Below, in pieces: positions 1 through 11,715 of a stretch of 64,000 nucleotides of DNA; positions within the stretch are counted from its first letter, which is position 1; every line of letters starts with the position of its first letter. The position numbers were made by a program, and so were the translations under genes. The notes below the pieces were generated by a model. That model did no database searches. It worked only from the letters and a program-made list of their open reading frames with translations, and was not told where the DNA came from. Source of the stretch: Engraulis encrasicolus (lineage: Eukaryota > Chordata > Actinopteri > Clupeiformes > Engraulidae); assembly GCF_034702125.1 (NCBI RefSeq), contig NW_026945687.1, positions 834,502 through 898,501 of the forward strand, in the 5' to 3' direction.

Positions 1-325
1 TAATGCATATCAATTTTGGTTATTATGTGCATCAGACCACTTCAAATGTTCACAAGGGTGTCTGATGCTAATGAAAATGTAAATAAATATGAAAAGTGAT
101 GATGATGAGACTTAGATCAGTGATTTTTGGGCAGGTGTACCCGTCAGAAAACCGTTGCCATGGCAACAATAAAAATGATAGACCTAATATTTTGGTATCA
201 CATTGTAGCCAACTTCATTTTAGGAAAAGTCACAAAGTTTCGTAGTCATAGCTTTAGTCATTCAAGAGTTATACGACATCAAAGTTGGTGCGGGCACTTT
301 TTGCCCCCCCCCGGTCTGGATAGGG
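1..325 (-). mobile_element. Partial TTAA-flanked MITE, same family as 38783-39355
   Basis: Read on the minus strand this begins with TTAA (326-329) followed by CCCTATCCAGAC and a G run. It then aligns through its whole length with the complete copy at 38783-39355, sharing the GTTGCCATGGCAACGGTTTT segment and the CATTAGC...AGTGCATTA end. The other end lies outside the window. No coding capacity is seen. The terminal CCC next to TTAA fits a piggyBac-type non-autonomous element; that class call is inference. Confidence 0.72.
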
Positions 326-334
326 TTAATGCAT

Positions 335-390
335 TAGCTGGAACTCAGCACCAATAGAAGGCATCTTTACTCTAACTTTACTGTACTTGA

Positions 391-450
<60 letters not shown>

Positions 451-527
451 AGGTGCTTTAATGGCTCTGTGCATAGCTGGAACTCAGCACCAATAGAAGG
501 CATCTTTACTTGAACTTTACTTTACTT

Positions 528-601
<74 letters not shown>

Positions 602-660
602 AGGTGCTTTAATGGCTCTGTGCATAGCTGGAACTCAGCACCAAGAGAAGGCATCTTTAC
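335..660 (-). repeat. Threefold tandem LINE-tail unit with embedded (TTA)n
   Basis: The segment TAGCTGGAACTCAGCACCAA...GGCATCTTTACT recurs at about 335, 474 and 622. Between copies lie (TTA)n runs (391-450 and 532-600) and the shared TAAGGTGCTTTAATGGCTC. On the minus strand this reads as a LINE 3' UTR ending in (TAA)n, repeated. It directly follows the reverse-transcriptase remnant at 661-1371, so it is probably that element's multiplied 3' end. Confidence 0.7.
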
Positions 661-1371
661 TTGCTTTTAATTCAAAAAGCGGATGGCTTGAGGAAAAAAA
701 CTCTTACGCTAATGTCTGTTCTACATCTTATGGAACGTAGTCGTTTCCCTGAGGGCAGCCTTTCGAACATGGAGTGACTAGGATGGAATGTGTCTTTCAT
801 AATCCTTTGTGCTCGTGTCTTTGCCCTTCTTGAGTATATATCTTGCAGCACTGGAAGAATGACCCCAATGATTTTTCCTGCAGCATGCACTACTCTATGC
901 AAGGCTACCTTATCCTGAGCAGGGCAGTTGCCATACCATGTTGTAATGCTTCCTGTAATTACTGACTCAATTGTGGCAGAATAAAAGGACTTCTGCATGT
1001 CTGATGGAATTCTGAACTTCCTTAGCCTCCTGAGGTGGTACAGACGCTGCCTGGCCTTTTTCACTATCGTGATGTGAGGTGACCAAGACAGATCTTCAGA
1101 AATGTTGACACCTAGTCTAGATACTTAAAGCTGCTCTCTCTTTCCACAGGGGTACCAAAGATTTCCAGTTGAGCATAGTTCAGATATTTCGCTCTTCTGT
1201 AGTCCACCACAAGTTCTTTGGTTTTGGTGACATTGAGCTCTAAACTGGTCTCTGCACACCAGGATGACAACATCTCAACCTCATTTAGGTAGGCTGTTTC
1301 ATCGTTGTTGGAGATGAGTCCTACCACCACTGTGTCATCTGCAAATTTCACAATTGAATGATGAGGTAAAA
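661..1371 (-). pseudogene. Decayed LINE reverse-transcriptase C-terminal fragment
   Basis: Two minus-strand reading segments carry fish LINE ORF2 signatures. 1112-1351 has FADDTVVVGLIS (the RT YADD-type box, here FADD) and later SSFKYLD. 672-1064 has KKARQRLYHLRRLRKF, ITTWYGNCPAQDK and RLPSGKRLRSI, the usual post-RT region. A frame change separates them near 1090. Upstream RT and endonuclease are missing, so this is a 5'-truncated dead copy. Its family differs from both other LINEs here. A Rex1-like or related fish clade is possible but not settled. Confidence 0.75.
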
Positions 1372-1767
1372 TTAATAATAATAATAATAATAATTGTATT
1401 TGTATAGCACTGTGTCATACAAGGCATGTAACTCAAAGTGCTTAACAAATGGGAAAAAAACATTGTTAGAGATAGATTTAAAAGGAGAGGTATAGAGGAG
1501 AGGCAGAAATAGCAGGAAGGCAGAGGAAGAAGAGATAGACAGAGATTGTAGAGTCATAAGGTCAACGTAGGTTAGGACCAGGATTCTTAGATGCGTAAGG
1601 TCCATAGTGGCTGGGCCTATCATAAGTCATAGATAGTCACACAGAGATTGGGCGCTCAGGTGCGGCCCCTGGTGGCATCAGGGGTGAGGAAAAACTCCCT
1701 TTCGCTTGATTCATAGTTTGTAAGGGGGAAAAAAAAAGCTCAGTGAGGTCTGAGAAAAAAAACCCTA
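1372..1767 (-). mobile_element. 3' UTR and (ATT)n tail of nested L2-type LINE
   Basis: On the minus strand this contains the fish L2-like 3' UTR landmarks GGGAGTTTTTCCTCACCCC and GCACTTTGAGTTACATGCC, then GTGCTATACAAATACAATTATTATT. The last base of coding sequence lies 12.5 kb away at 14263, because the large element 1768-14256 split the 3' UTR. Rejoining the flanks gives a continuous CTATAG site. This is the 3'-most of five pieces of one LINE (others 14257-14451, 18154-18953, 20431-20719, 21805-22385). Confidence 0.72.
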
Positions 1768-2202
1768 TAGTCCAGGAGCCCAGGGGGGTCTACCTAGTTG
1801 GGAAGGTTACCAATTTGTATGGGTACTATGATGTCTGGCATGGTCCCCAGATAGAGGAACAGCACGTCTGCCGGGTTCCCTCGGGTGGGTGTGGCCAGGG
1901 GGGGTGTAAAACTGGCACCCCAAAAATGGGCTATATCAGTTGGTGAGGTTACCACTTGGAACCTGTTGTAAATTGTTCATCATAGTCCCCTGATAGAGAA
2001 ATGACCACTGCCAGACATTTTTAGTGGTGGGTTACCCCCGGCAGACGCTCCCGTATGATGATACCTCAAAAAATGAGCTAGATCAGTTGGTGAGGTTACC
2101 ACTTGGAACCTGTTGTAAATTGTTTGTCATGGTCCCCTGATTGAGGAATGGCCACTGCCAGACGTTTTTGATGGTGGGCGGGGCTTGCCAGACATCATTA
2201 AG

Positions 2203-2329
2203 TAAGGGTTAACGTTCGGCGAGAAGGTCGCTACCGTGGAATAGCAGCACGACAGAGAGAATCTTTAGACCCCGACGCGGAGCAGAGCGGAGCACAAAGC
2301 GACCGACTCGCCGAAAGTTAACCCGCTTA
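2203..2329. mobile_element. 127-bp hairpin MITE in the left arm
   Basis: TAAGGGTTAACGTTCGGCGA (from 2203) pairs with TCGCCGAAAGTTAACCCGCTTA (ending 2329). The arms are about 30 nt with a few mismatches and about 65 nt lies between them. It is absent from the right arm at the matching position, where CATCGTTAACTGGGG is uninterrupted, so it is a later insertion. Confidence 0.6.
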
Positions 2330-2819
2330 TTATATGGATATACTTAAATGATTCACACATGGCGGGGACATTTCTTTAGACCTATTTAATGTTAAGATTG
2401 TTGCTGCGCAAAACAAAACAGTGCCGTTGTGGAACACCGCTAGGCAACAGCTAGGTAGCCAGGACAACAGGTGTTGTCTGTCACAGCAGCTGATTAGAGT
2501 GACAAAAGACCGGACCCCCTGCGGAGTGATATGAAACATTCGCTTTAGCCACTGACTTGTATACAAGCCAGTGGCTTTAGCAGTGAACGTCTTTGCCATT
2601 GACAGCGGTAGCCAGGACAACGGGTGCTGTCTATCACAGCAGCTGATTAGAGTCTTGTTGAAAAGTCGCTTTAGCAGTGAAAAGTCTTGTTGCCATTGAC
2701 AGCGGTCTGTTATAGACCAACCCGTCCGTTATCGAAAAATAACAGACGTCCGAACGTTGGGGAGCCCCGTTGAAATGAATGGAGCATTCGACAGATGACG
2801 TCACAACCATATAATAACT
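2327..2819. mobile_element. Insertion with TTATTATATGG ends in the left arm
   Basis: TTATTATATGG (2327-2337) and CCATATAATAA (2809-2819) form an 11-bp perfect inverted repeat around about 490 bp that the right arm lacks. Inside, GTAGCCAGGACAAC...CAGCTGATTAGAGT occurs twice, about 155 bp apart (2454 and 2607). Together with 2203-2329 it accounts for the whole extra length of the left arm. No coding content is seen. Confidence 0.45.
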
Positions 2820-3734
2820 GGGGGGTAAAAAGTGGGCTAGATCAGTTGGTGAGGTTACCACTTGAAATCTCTTGTAAATTGTTCATCATAGTCCCCTGAT
2901 AGAGAAATGACCACTGCCAGACATTTTCAGTGGTGGGGGACCCCCGGCAGACGCCCCCGTATGATGACATCCCCAATATAGGCTATGTCATTCACATAAG
3001 GTTTGAACCAGACATGGTACAAAAAGACAAATGAGACCACTTTTATTTAGATAATTCCAACATGGAGAAATGATTGGAAGGGTCAATATGTTCATAGCAA
3101 CATGTTTTGGGTACTTTTTTAGGACAAAATGACTTTAATTTAACAGATATCACAATTCCGGACAGGAATCAGTGTTTAGGCTTTCAAAAACAATGCAAAG
3201 ACGACGTGTTTCTGACTTAAAAAGTGCATTTTGTAGGATGGTGGCCAGAATATTTCACTCATTTTTACAAAATAATGAACCAATATTTACTATTATGACC
3301 AAAGTGCAGTAAGTTTTTCAGCTAAAAATGTCTATTTCAAAATGGCAAACAATTGAGAAGTTCCCCCTTTGCATGTATGAAAAGTGCAATTTTCCCAGCC
3401 ATAATGAATACTTAGAATTTCATGGTGGTGGTTAATATTCATAAAAAGGTAATCTTTTGAATGGGTAGTATGAATTCTGAAATAAACAACCAAATAAATT
3501 ATACAATGCACCTATAAGCAATTCATGGACAAAATAGGCTGACATTGAAGTCCTGTGATTTATATTAAGAAATTGCACTATGTGCACTACTGCACCACTG
3601 TATGTTAACAGCTATTTGAAATTTCAGTTCTGAATATTTAAATAATATTCATGTAAATTGGGCCACTTTTTTTGCATATAAGCGAATGGCCCAAAGTGAC
3701 CCAATTTACCCGAATTCCCCAACATAGACATACA

Positions 3735-4481
<747 letters not shown>

Positions 4482-4671
4482 CATTAAAGTGCAAGACAGG
4501 ACCAGTAACAGTATTCAAGTTTTTGAGAAATAATTAAGTGATGAACAAATAAATAGAGCTATGTCAATGTGGGGGTGTAGCAATGGTGTGTTGCATGTTA
4601 CAGGGCCCAGGCAGTTATTGTGAGATACTGCAGGTAAAGGTGCAGTCACATTGTGTTTGTGTGTCTGCAAG

Positions 4672-4889
4672 ACGAGCGAGCAAAGTATCGCTATACCAAG
4701 GCCCTCTCACCCGCCAGTGCTGCTGCTGTTGCCGCTGCTGCTACCACTACTCCAGACAGAGTGAGCATGTGCGCTGCGGGCAGCACGCGCTCGCAGGAGA
4801 TCGAGGAACTGGAGCGCTTCATCGACTCCTGCGTGCTGGAGTACCAGGGCGAGGCCGTCACCGACGGGGACAAGACACAGGTCTCCCAG
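4672..4889 (+). CDS. Host-like exon fused upstream of LINE ORF1
   Basis: A 218-bp GC-rich segment sits between an acceptor (TGTGTGTCTGCAAG, AG at 4670-4671) and a donor (CAG|GTGAGC at 4889/4890). Its open frame reads ERAKYRYTKALSPASAA, an alanine run, then RSQEIEELERFIDSCVLEY and ends in KTQVSQ. Codon use (GAG, CTG, GTC, GCC) differs sharply from the LINE and from surrounding AT-rich DNA, and the peptide looks like a conserved regulatory-protein exon, but I do not recognise the gene. The frame stays open past the donor and enters ORF1 (start 4926) in the same phase. Options are a captured or retrocopied exon transduced with the LINE, an exon of a real host gene hit by the LINE, or a chance 5' junction. 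Confidence 0.5.
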
Positions 4890-4925
4890 GTGAGCACGCT
4901 TAGGAGGACGCAAGACAAAGTAGCG

Positions 4926-6317
4926 ATGGCGGCCACTGAGGCTGTTGAGGTTCGGCAAAACGCTAGCCCAATGTCTACAGGCCTTGTCTGGACTGAAATA
5001 AAAATGGACTTGGCTTCGATTGAGAAACTTATCTCAGTCGTTCTACAACAACAAGCAGATCTTGGTGCACGGCTTACCTCGCTTGATTATCCGCCACTAC
5101 CTGGGCCTTCCACGGATGTCTCCATGACCCCCGCCCCGGGTAGCTCTGCCTGGTCTACGGTAGCTGCTGGCAAGTCTCGCCGCCGCCCTCCTCCTGTCGC
5201 GGCGTGTCGGACTGGGGCTGTTTCGGATCTAGTGCTCCACAACGCCTTTGCTCCTCTTGCTGATCTCCCTACGTCGCCTGCCCCACGTCGGAGTGGATCT
5301 GGATGTCCGGATGAACAGGGCAGCGAATCTTGCCCCTCGCCTGCTATCCAGCCAGGCCATCCATCACCGCGCCAACATGTAGCTCGCAAAGCTACCTCCA
5401 AGCGCAACAGGTCCGCAGACAGCGACGGCTCGAGTCCAGAGCGCGTTTCTGATAAGCGGCTCAGGCCAGGCCATCCATCACCGCGTCAACATGTAGCTCG
5501 CAAAGTTACCTCCAAGCGCAACAGGTCTGCAGACAGCGACGGCTCGAGTCCAGAGCGCGTTTCTGATAAGCGGCTCAGAATCTCTTCTCCAACGATGGCC
5601 GCAGCAGATTGCATGGCCTCTACATCTCCAACAGCGGATAGCTTGTCAAGCCATCGGGCTACTGCGATGCCTCTGTTGGCTAATGATGCTGGTGTCGTTA
5701 GCTTGTGTAGCCCGTGTCAAACACCACCGGCGTTGTCCACGGCTGACAGCGTCCCTCAGCGTCCAGATGGTCTACAACTTCCTCCTCGCACCTCTATACA
5801 CTTTAACCGCGATGTTCAATGCCCTCCTGAAATTCTCATTGTTGGTGATTCGATTGTCAGAGATCTGATTATTCCTAGTGCTATCACGTACTGTATCCCG
5901 GGAGGAAGGGCTATTGACATCTCTCATCTCATTCCGTCTCTATTGAACAGACATTCTTCCGTAAACACTGTCATTGCTCACGTGGGGACAAATGACGTCA
6001 TGGCCCGGAACTCTGTGAAGCTACAGAATGAGCTGGAGACGTTATGTCTCACTGTTGAAAGCCTCGGGAAACGCTGCATAATGTCAGGCCCTATCCCACT
6101 TAGCTCCAGTAATTCAGAGCGTTTCAGCAGATTGCATAGTCTCCATACCTGGCTGAAACAATTCTGCAATCTAGCTGGTCATGATTTTATTGCTAATTTT
6201 GATATATTCTGGACCAAATCATTTTTATATAGATCTGATGGGGTGCATCCAAACAAACTGGGCCTACTAGAGCTAACCACCAACTTTATTCAGTTCATTG
6301 CTTTCAGCACACCTTGA
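4926..6317 (+). CDS. LINE ORF1 protein with C-terminal SGNH/GDSL esterase domain
   Basis: The ATG at 4926 gives 463 aa. It is preferred over upstream starts because those lie in the exon-like segment. Residues about 1-70 contain a short helical stretch (IEKLISVVLQQQADL). Residues about 70-290 are Ser/Pro/Arg-rich, low complexity and basic, suited to RNA binding. From about residue 295 an SGNH-hydrolase fold is seen: ILIVGDSIVRD (nucleophile Ser in GDS), AHVGTNDV (GTND block) and a late SDGVHPN (Asp and His of the triad). CR1/L2-group ORF1 proteins are known to carry such esterases. A perfect-phase 38-residue tandem duplication lies in the basic linker (5352-5579). The protein is expected to act in the retrotransposition RNP. 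Confidence 0.85.
   Translation: MAATEAVEVRQNASPMSTGLVWTEIKMDLASIEKLISVVLQQQADLGARLTSLDYPPLPGPSTDVSMTPAPGSSAWSTVAAGKSRRRPPPVAACRTGAVSDLVLHNAFAPLADLPTSPAPRRSGSGCPDEQGSESCPSPAIQPGHPSPRQHVARKATSKRNRSADSDGSSPERVSDKRLRPGHPSPRQHVARKVTSKRNRSADSDGSSPERVSDKRLRISSPTMAAADCMASTSPTADSLSSHRATAMPLLANDAGVVSLCSPCQTPPALSTADSVPQRPDGLQLPPRTSIHFNRDVQCPPEILIVGDSIVRDLIIPSAITYCIPGGRAIDISHLIPSLLNRHSSVNTVIAHVGTNDVMARNSVKLQNELETLCLTVESLGKRCIMSGPIPLSSSNSERFSRLHSLHTWLKQFCNLAGHDFIANFDIFWTKSFLYRSDGVHPNKLGLLELTTNFIQFIAFSTP
5352..5579 (+). repeat. 114-bp (38-codon) in-frame tandem duplication in ORF1
   Basis: Two adjacent copies (5352-5465, 5466-5579) differ at only about three bases. Each encodes GHPSPRQHVARK followed by TSKRNRSADSDGSSPE and a basic end, so the duplication doubles a basic, serine-rich, probably nucleic-acid-binding linker without disturbing the frame. 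The near identity implies a recent event. Confidence 0.93.
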
Positions 6318-6368
6318 CATTCAACACAGCATGACCCAATCCAGTTCACAAACACACCCAGCTCTACT

Positions 6369-9300
6369 ATGGGTCCTGCTGATAATTGCAGCTCTCCCTC
6401 TCCTGCTGTATCACTTGGGGATCAAACTACACAGGCAATAAGTAGCCCCTCTCATCACCTACAGATGGCCCTTCTTAATGTCAGATCACTTCGTTCTGCT
6501 GCTGCTTGCTCACCCTCCCATTCAAATACCTCCTCTGGCCAGCAGATGGCTCCTCGGAAATGTCAAAGCCTGCCCATCTGCAATGATATCTCCCTGCCAG
6601 AGACTGTCCTTCCTATTTCTTCTCCTGATATCCCTCTCAATAATGGACTAAGCCCTGAAGTCATGAATGCTACATGTCCATTGGAGTCTACCCCTGACGT
6701 TGTTCGCTTGGACAATCCATGTGTTTTTAAGGACAGAAAAGGCATTGGGTTAATCCACCTCAATATCAGAAGTATATTGCAACGAGATAAAATGGACCAC
6801 CTAAATATTTTAATTGCTCAAACTAACACTGATATCTTGGTTTTATCAGAAACTTGGCTGAAGAGTGAAATTGATGACTCTGAAGTCAACCTTTCAGGCT
6901 ACAATTTATTTAGAATTGACAGGGTTGGGAGGGGTGGGGGTGTGGCTATTTACGTGAAGTCACATTTTTCTGTCACATTTCTGTATTCCTTAAGTGAACC
7001 TAAATCCTTTGAATTTATTGCACTCAAGGTTCATTATGGCACCAATAACAACTCCTTCATAATAGTTGGGATCTATAGACCCCCGTCAGCTGATTCTAAA
7101 TCCATAGATCAGCTGGCAGAATTGATATCTAGATTCACTGACTCAGAAGTTCTAGTTCTTGGGGATTTTAATATTGACTGGCTAACTGATGCCTCCAAAC
7201 ATCTTAGAGATGTTTTCTCGAGTCTATTTTTGGATCAACTTATTAATGATCCAACAAGACCAAACTCTAAGAACCTTAGCAAATCATCTCTTATTGATCT
7301 ACTTTTTACAAATAAGATGAACAAAATTAGCGCAAGTGGTGTTTTTGATTTAGGGGTCAGCGACCACTGTCCCATTGCCTGTATTAGGCACAGCACTCTA
7401 ACCAAAGCACTGCCTCACATTTTGGTTAAAAGAACTATGAAACATTTTAATGAGCAAGCTTTTTTAAATGATCTCTATGAAAGTGACATTCATCTAACAA
7501 CTGAAATTCCTGATGCTGACTTGGCTCTACAGTTTTTCTCAAACTCATTTATTTGCATTGTTGACAAACATGCACCTTTTAAAAAGATAAGAGTAAAAAG
7601 TAGAACAAACCCATGGTTCACCCCTGAACTCTCCTCTCTTTTTCAGTCAAGAAATAAGGCTTGGTCATTAGCAAGGAGGAGCAAGGATGCCTCCGACTGG
7701 GCAAGTTTCAGGAAAATCAGGAACAGATGTACATTATCTGTAAGAAAGGCTAAATCTGACTATTACTTTAACCTTGTCTCTAGTTCGTACTCAGATCCTG
7801 CAAAATTCTGGAAGGCTGTAAATTACAAAAACAATAAATCTGTTACACCTATGCCTTCTTCAATTAAGTTTGATGATTGTCTACTACAAGACAAATCAGA
7901 CATTTGCAGTGCTCTTAACAAACATTTTTCTTTAGCCAGTCAAAGTTTTGACAATAGCAATAATCATTCCTTTATACCTAGGGCTGGACATGATATGCGT
8001 ATCAGAGACAATGTCAGAGACGATGATCTGGAATTCAGGCTTCATCCTGTGTCTAAGCATACAGTGCTATCTGCTTTATTAGCAATTGATAGTCGCAAAT
8101 CCACTGGAGAAGACCAGCTAGATCCCCTTTTTCTTCGCACTGCGGCATATATAATAGCAGAGCCATTATTGCACATTTTCAATTTTTCTATTTCCACTGG
8201 AGTTGTCCCTACACTATGGAAATTTGCACACATTACCCCGTTGCACAAGGGGGGTGATAAGACTGACCCTAACAACTATCGACCAATATCCAAGCTACCG
8301 TGTCTCTCAAAAATACTAGAGAAGTTGGTAAATGATCAGCTCAAAGAATTTCTAAATACCAATAATATTTTGAGCCCTCTCCAATCAGGCTTTAGGCCTA
8401 AACATAGGAAAGTTACTGCTGCTACTAAAGTAATGGATGATATTATCACTTCTCTTGACAAGAAAAAACATTGTGCTGCCATCTTTGTGGACTTATCCAA
8501 AGCATTTGACACCGTGGACCATTCTCTGCTTCTACAAATTCTGCCTGGTATTGGTTTTAATGCAAGTGCCTGTAAATGGTTCCAGAGCTACCTTTCAAAC
8601 AGACACCATACTGTAAAATTGGGTAATACTCAATCTGACCCCCTGCTAATAACCAAGGGGGTCCCACAAGGTTCAGTATTAGGTCCGGTACTCTTCACCA
8701 TGTACATAAATAGCATACTTTCTCTCCTTTCCAACTGCTCTATTCATCTATATGCAGATGATACAATTTTGTATTGTGTTGCAGATTCTGTACAGCTAGC
8801 CTTGGAGAAATTGCAGCAGTCTTTTAATATCCTACAAAATGCCTTCATTAGTCTTAAGCTTCTACTCAATGTAAGCAAGACTAAATGTATGGTCTTTACT
8901 CGATCTAAGCATGGCATGAAAAATGATTTTAATATATCTACTTTAGATGGGTCTGTTATTGAGAGAGTATCACATTATAAGTACCTGGGAATCTGGCTAG
9001 ATGACAAGTTCACATTCAAGAAACATACTGACTGTCTTGTCACTACGCTCAGACAAAAGCTATCTTTCCTGCACAGAAATAAATATCACTTTCCTGTTTT
9101 CTGCAGAAAAAAGTTAATTGAAGCTACTTTTCTGTCTTCCCTTGACTATGGTGATATTATTTACAGACATGCACCACTCTCTAATCTGAAGGCACTTGAC
9201 ACTGTCTATCATTCAGCTCTTCGTTTTATTACTGGGGATCCATATAGTACACATCATTGCCTGTTATATGATAAAGTTGGGTGGGCTCCACTTTCTCACA

Positions 9301-9599
9301 GAAGGGACATGCATTATTTTATTTTTATTTATAAGGCCCTTACTGGCAAACTCCCATTTTATATTTCATCTCTTTTAGTTTGGCACTCCAACCCATACCA
9401 AACCCGCAGCAGCAATTTTTTACTGGAGGTCCCTTATGCCCGCACTGAACTGGGTAAAACAGCTTTTAGTGTCTGTGGACCTTCAGTTTGGAATAACTTA
9501 CAACAAAGGATGGGTCTTCAAGCCTTTGTGCCATTAGAACATTTTAAAGTTACACTGGGAAGTTTTTTATCACATACTTGCACTTGTTTTAACTCATAA
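6369..9599 (+). CDS. LINE ORF2 polyprotein: endonuclease and reverse transcriptase
   Basis: 1076 aa, uninterrupted. The first about 125 residues are linker. The APE-type endonuclease follows (about 128-340) with LIHLNIRS, LSETWL, GRGGGVAIYV, IVGIYRPPS, LVLGDFNIDW, IDLLFTN and the catalytic SDHCPI. After a linker, RT runs from about 560: NNYRPISKLPCLSKILEK, QSGFRPKH, FVDLSKAFDTVDHS (box A), GVPQGSVLGPVLFTMYIN and LYADDTILY (catalytic Asp pair), then YLGIWLDDKF. The C-terminal part has SLDYGDIIYRHAP and PSVWNNLQ, typical of CR1/L2 ORF2. All key residues are present, so activity is plausible. It nicks target DNA and primes cDNA synthesis from the element RNA. Confidence 0.95.
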   Translation: MGPADNCSSPSPAVSLGDQTTQAISSPSHHLQMALLNVRSLRSAAACSPSHSNTSSGQQMAPRKCQSLPICNDISLPETVLPISSPDIPLNNGLSPEVMNATCPLESTPDVVRLDNPCVFKDRKGIGLIHLNIRSILQRDKMDHLNILIAQTNTDILVLSETWLKSEIDDSEVNLSGYNLFRIDRVGRGGGVAIYVKSHFSVTFLYSLSEPKSFEFIALKVHYGTNNNSFIIVGIYRPPSADSKSIDQLAELISRFTDSEVLVLGDFNIDWLTDASKHLRDVFSSLFLDQLINDPTRPNSKNLSKSSLIDLLFTNKMNKISASGVFDLGVSDHCPIACIRHSTLTKALPHILVKRTMKHFNEQAFLNDLYESDIHLTTEIPDADLALQFFSNSFICIVDKHAPFKKIRVKSRTNPWFTPELSSLFQSRNKAWSLARRSKDASDWASFRKIRNRCTLSVRKAKSDYYFNLVSSSYSDPAKFWKAVNYKNNKSVTPMPSSIKFDDCLLQDKSDICSALNKHFSLASQSFDNSNNHSFIPRAGHDMRIRDNVRDDDLEFRLHPVSKHTVLSALLAIDSRKSTGEDQLDPLFLRTAAYIIAEPLLHIFNFSISTGVVPTLWKFAHITPLHKGGDKTDPNNYRPISKLPCLSKILEKLVNDQLKEFLNTNNILSPLQSGFRPKHRKVTAATKVMDDIITSLDKKKHCAAIFVDLSKAFDTVDHSLLLQILPGIGFNASACKWFQSYLSNRHHTVKLGNTQSDPLLITKGVPQGSVLGPVLFTMYINSILSLLSNCSIHLYADDTILYCVADSVQLALEKLQQSFNILQNAFISLKLLLNVSKTKCMVFTRSKHGMKNDFNISTLDGSVIERVSHYKYLGIWLDDKFTFKKHTDCLVTTLRQKLSFLHRNKYHFPVFCRKKLIEATFLSSLDYGDIIYRHAPLSNLKALDTVYHSALRFITGDPYSTHHCLLYDKVGWAPLSHRRDMHYFIFIYKALTGKLPFYISSLLVWHSNPYQTRSSNFLLEVPYARTELGKTAFSVCGPSVWNNLQQRMGLQAFVPLEHFKVTLGSFLSHTCTCFNS

Positions 9600-9901
<302 letters not shown>

Positions 9902-10021
9902 GCAGGGTCCAAGGCAGTTCTTGTGAGGTATGCAGGTAAAGCTGCTGTCACATAGTACAGTTCCATAGGTATAGCTGTGTATGTAGGCCTATCTGTGCAA
10001 ATAATATATCCTTAACCCTTT

Positions 10022-10704
10022 AAGCGCCACACTTTATTTTTCAAAAAAGCTGAATATTGGCATGATAAATTCAAATGACTGTGGCTTGACACTGGTAACA
10101 GATAGAGCTTGACTGTCAATTAGACAAATATTGGGGATGACCCCAAGATTATTTTGGGAGTAAATATGCATACCTAATTTGCATATTATGACGTCATGGT
10201 GGCGGCCATTTTGAATTTTTAATATTTTTTGGAAAATATTGATAATTTTCAATAGATTATTGAATTTATTGAGCAATATTTGACATTCCATTACTATCAC
10301 ATAGTGCACATACACTATGGTCAAGGAAATAAGTAGTTTTAGGCAGAATATATGTAGTATATAAGCGCCACAATTTATTTTTCAAAAAAGCTGAATGTTG
10401 GCATGATAAATTCAAATGACTGTGGCTTGACACTGGTAACAGATAGAGCTTGACTGTCAATTAGACAAATATTGGGGATGACCCCAAGATTATTTTGGGA
10501 GTAAATATGCATACCTAATTTGCATATTATGGCGTCATATGGTGGCGGCCATTTTGATTTTTTTATATTTTTTGGAAAATATTGATAATTTTCAATAGAT
10601 TATTGAATTTATTTAGCAATATTTGACATTCCATTACTATCACATAGTGCACATACACTATGGTCAAGGAAATAAGTAGTTTTAGGCAGAATATATATAG
10701 TATA
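10022..10704. repeat. 341-bp tandem duplication of the element's left end
   Basis: AAGCGCCACA(C/A)TTTATTTTTC starts at 10022 and again at 10363, and the sequence stays nearly identical for about 340 bp. The second copy therefore carries an internal copy of the TIR without the flanking TTAA. Confidence 0.92.
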
Positions 10705-11715
10705 TATTGTAATATTGCAATAATATAATGCAATAATGTTGAAATATATAATGCAACAATTACTAGGCCTACTTTTGCCTGGAGGGCCGAACATGTTTGT
10801 ATCTGTAACCTGTACCTTTTTAGCTTGTGAAACTTTCACAGAAAGGGTCAGCACACATATTCAATTCATATTTATGCCTATTTTTACATCTGTATAGCCT
10901 ACTATGGCCTTTGGAGCAGGCGCTGTATAGGCAGTAAAATGGTTGATCATGGCACAGTCTAGCAGTGACTTCTACAGTTTGTCACTTACATTTCACAAAA
11001 CTAATGGGCAAACTGTCAACATAATGGGTATGAAATCACAAGTAGGCCTATCATGTCCATAGTATTGTGTCCAACGTAATTAGGCTACGTTATAGCCTGA
11101 CACCTGAAGCCGATAAGGAACACAATCCCCGCCCCCTCGCGTGGAGAGCGCAGCGCGCTTCCACCCTCTCCCCCGTTTGAGGGAAATATATTGCCACCTC
11201 TTTCGTCTCTATTTGCTGTTTTACTGATTTGTATAACTCTTACAAAGACAGTCAAAACGCTGTGACCAGTCTGATTGTCAACAACGAGTCTAAAACATTC
11301 ATGTTTTAGGGTTGCCTATGCGTCTTCTCTTCACCGTGCGTTCTATTACCAAAACCTCTCCATACGGAGATATGGCCACGTTCGCCGCTGCCATCCACCC
11401 AGTAGAAGTCAGAAAGAGGGACAGAATGAGTGCGTGTGTGCTGCTTGGTGAACAGTGTTTGTCTGATCCCAGGATTATTGCGTTTGCGTCCGGATAGGTG
11501 GCTACCCGCATAACCGGGGGCTGAATGGAGGGAGCCCAAGCTAACATAGGCTACCAGACCCACTTCTCTCACCCCTAATTCCTCCACCAATACCTGTATG
11601 GACACTACGACTGCATTCGCCACTACCACCGACTCCTTTGAGATCGGATAAAGTCACCGAATGAGTGTCAATGTGTGTGTGTGCTTAGAGAACATCCTTG
11701 CTTCGCATGTCGGCA

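Larger units (their letters stand above)
1768..3640 (+). repeat. Left inverted arm, made of about 140-bp subrepeats
   Basis: This matches 13060-14256 in reverse complement from GTCCAGGAGCCC through to GAAATTGCACTA...TGTATGTTAACAGC. It contains four diverged tandem units of about 140 bp, each with GGTTACCA(C/A)TTGG, a TAAATTGTT(C/T)(A/G)TCAT-like block and CCACTGCCAGAC. The fourth unit is separated by the insertion at 2199-2819. Past about 3000 the arm is AT-rich and noncoding. Confidence 0.75.

Noticed and set aside
4593..4652. Target-site duplication of the young LINE
   Set aside because: The matching copy at 9903 differs at about one base in seven, too much for a copy whose ORFs are intact, so a simple TSD is unlikely.
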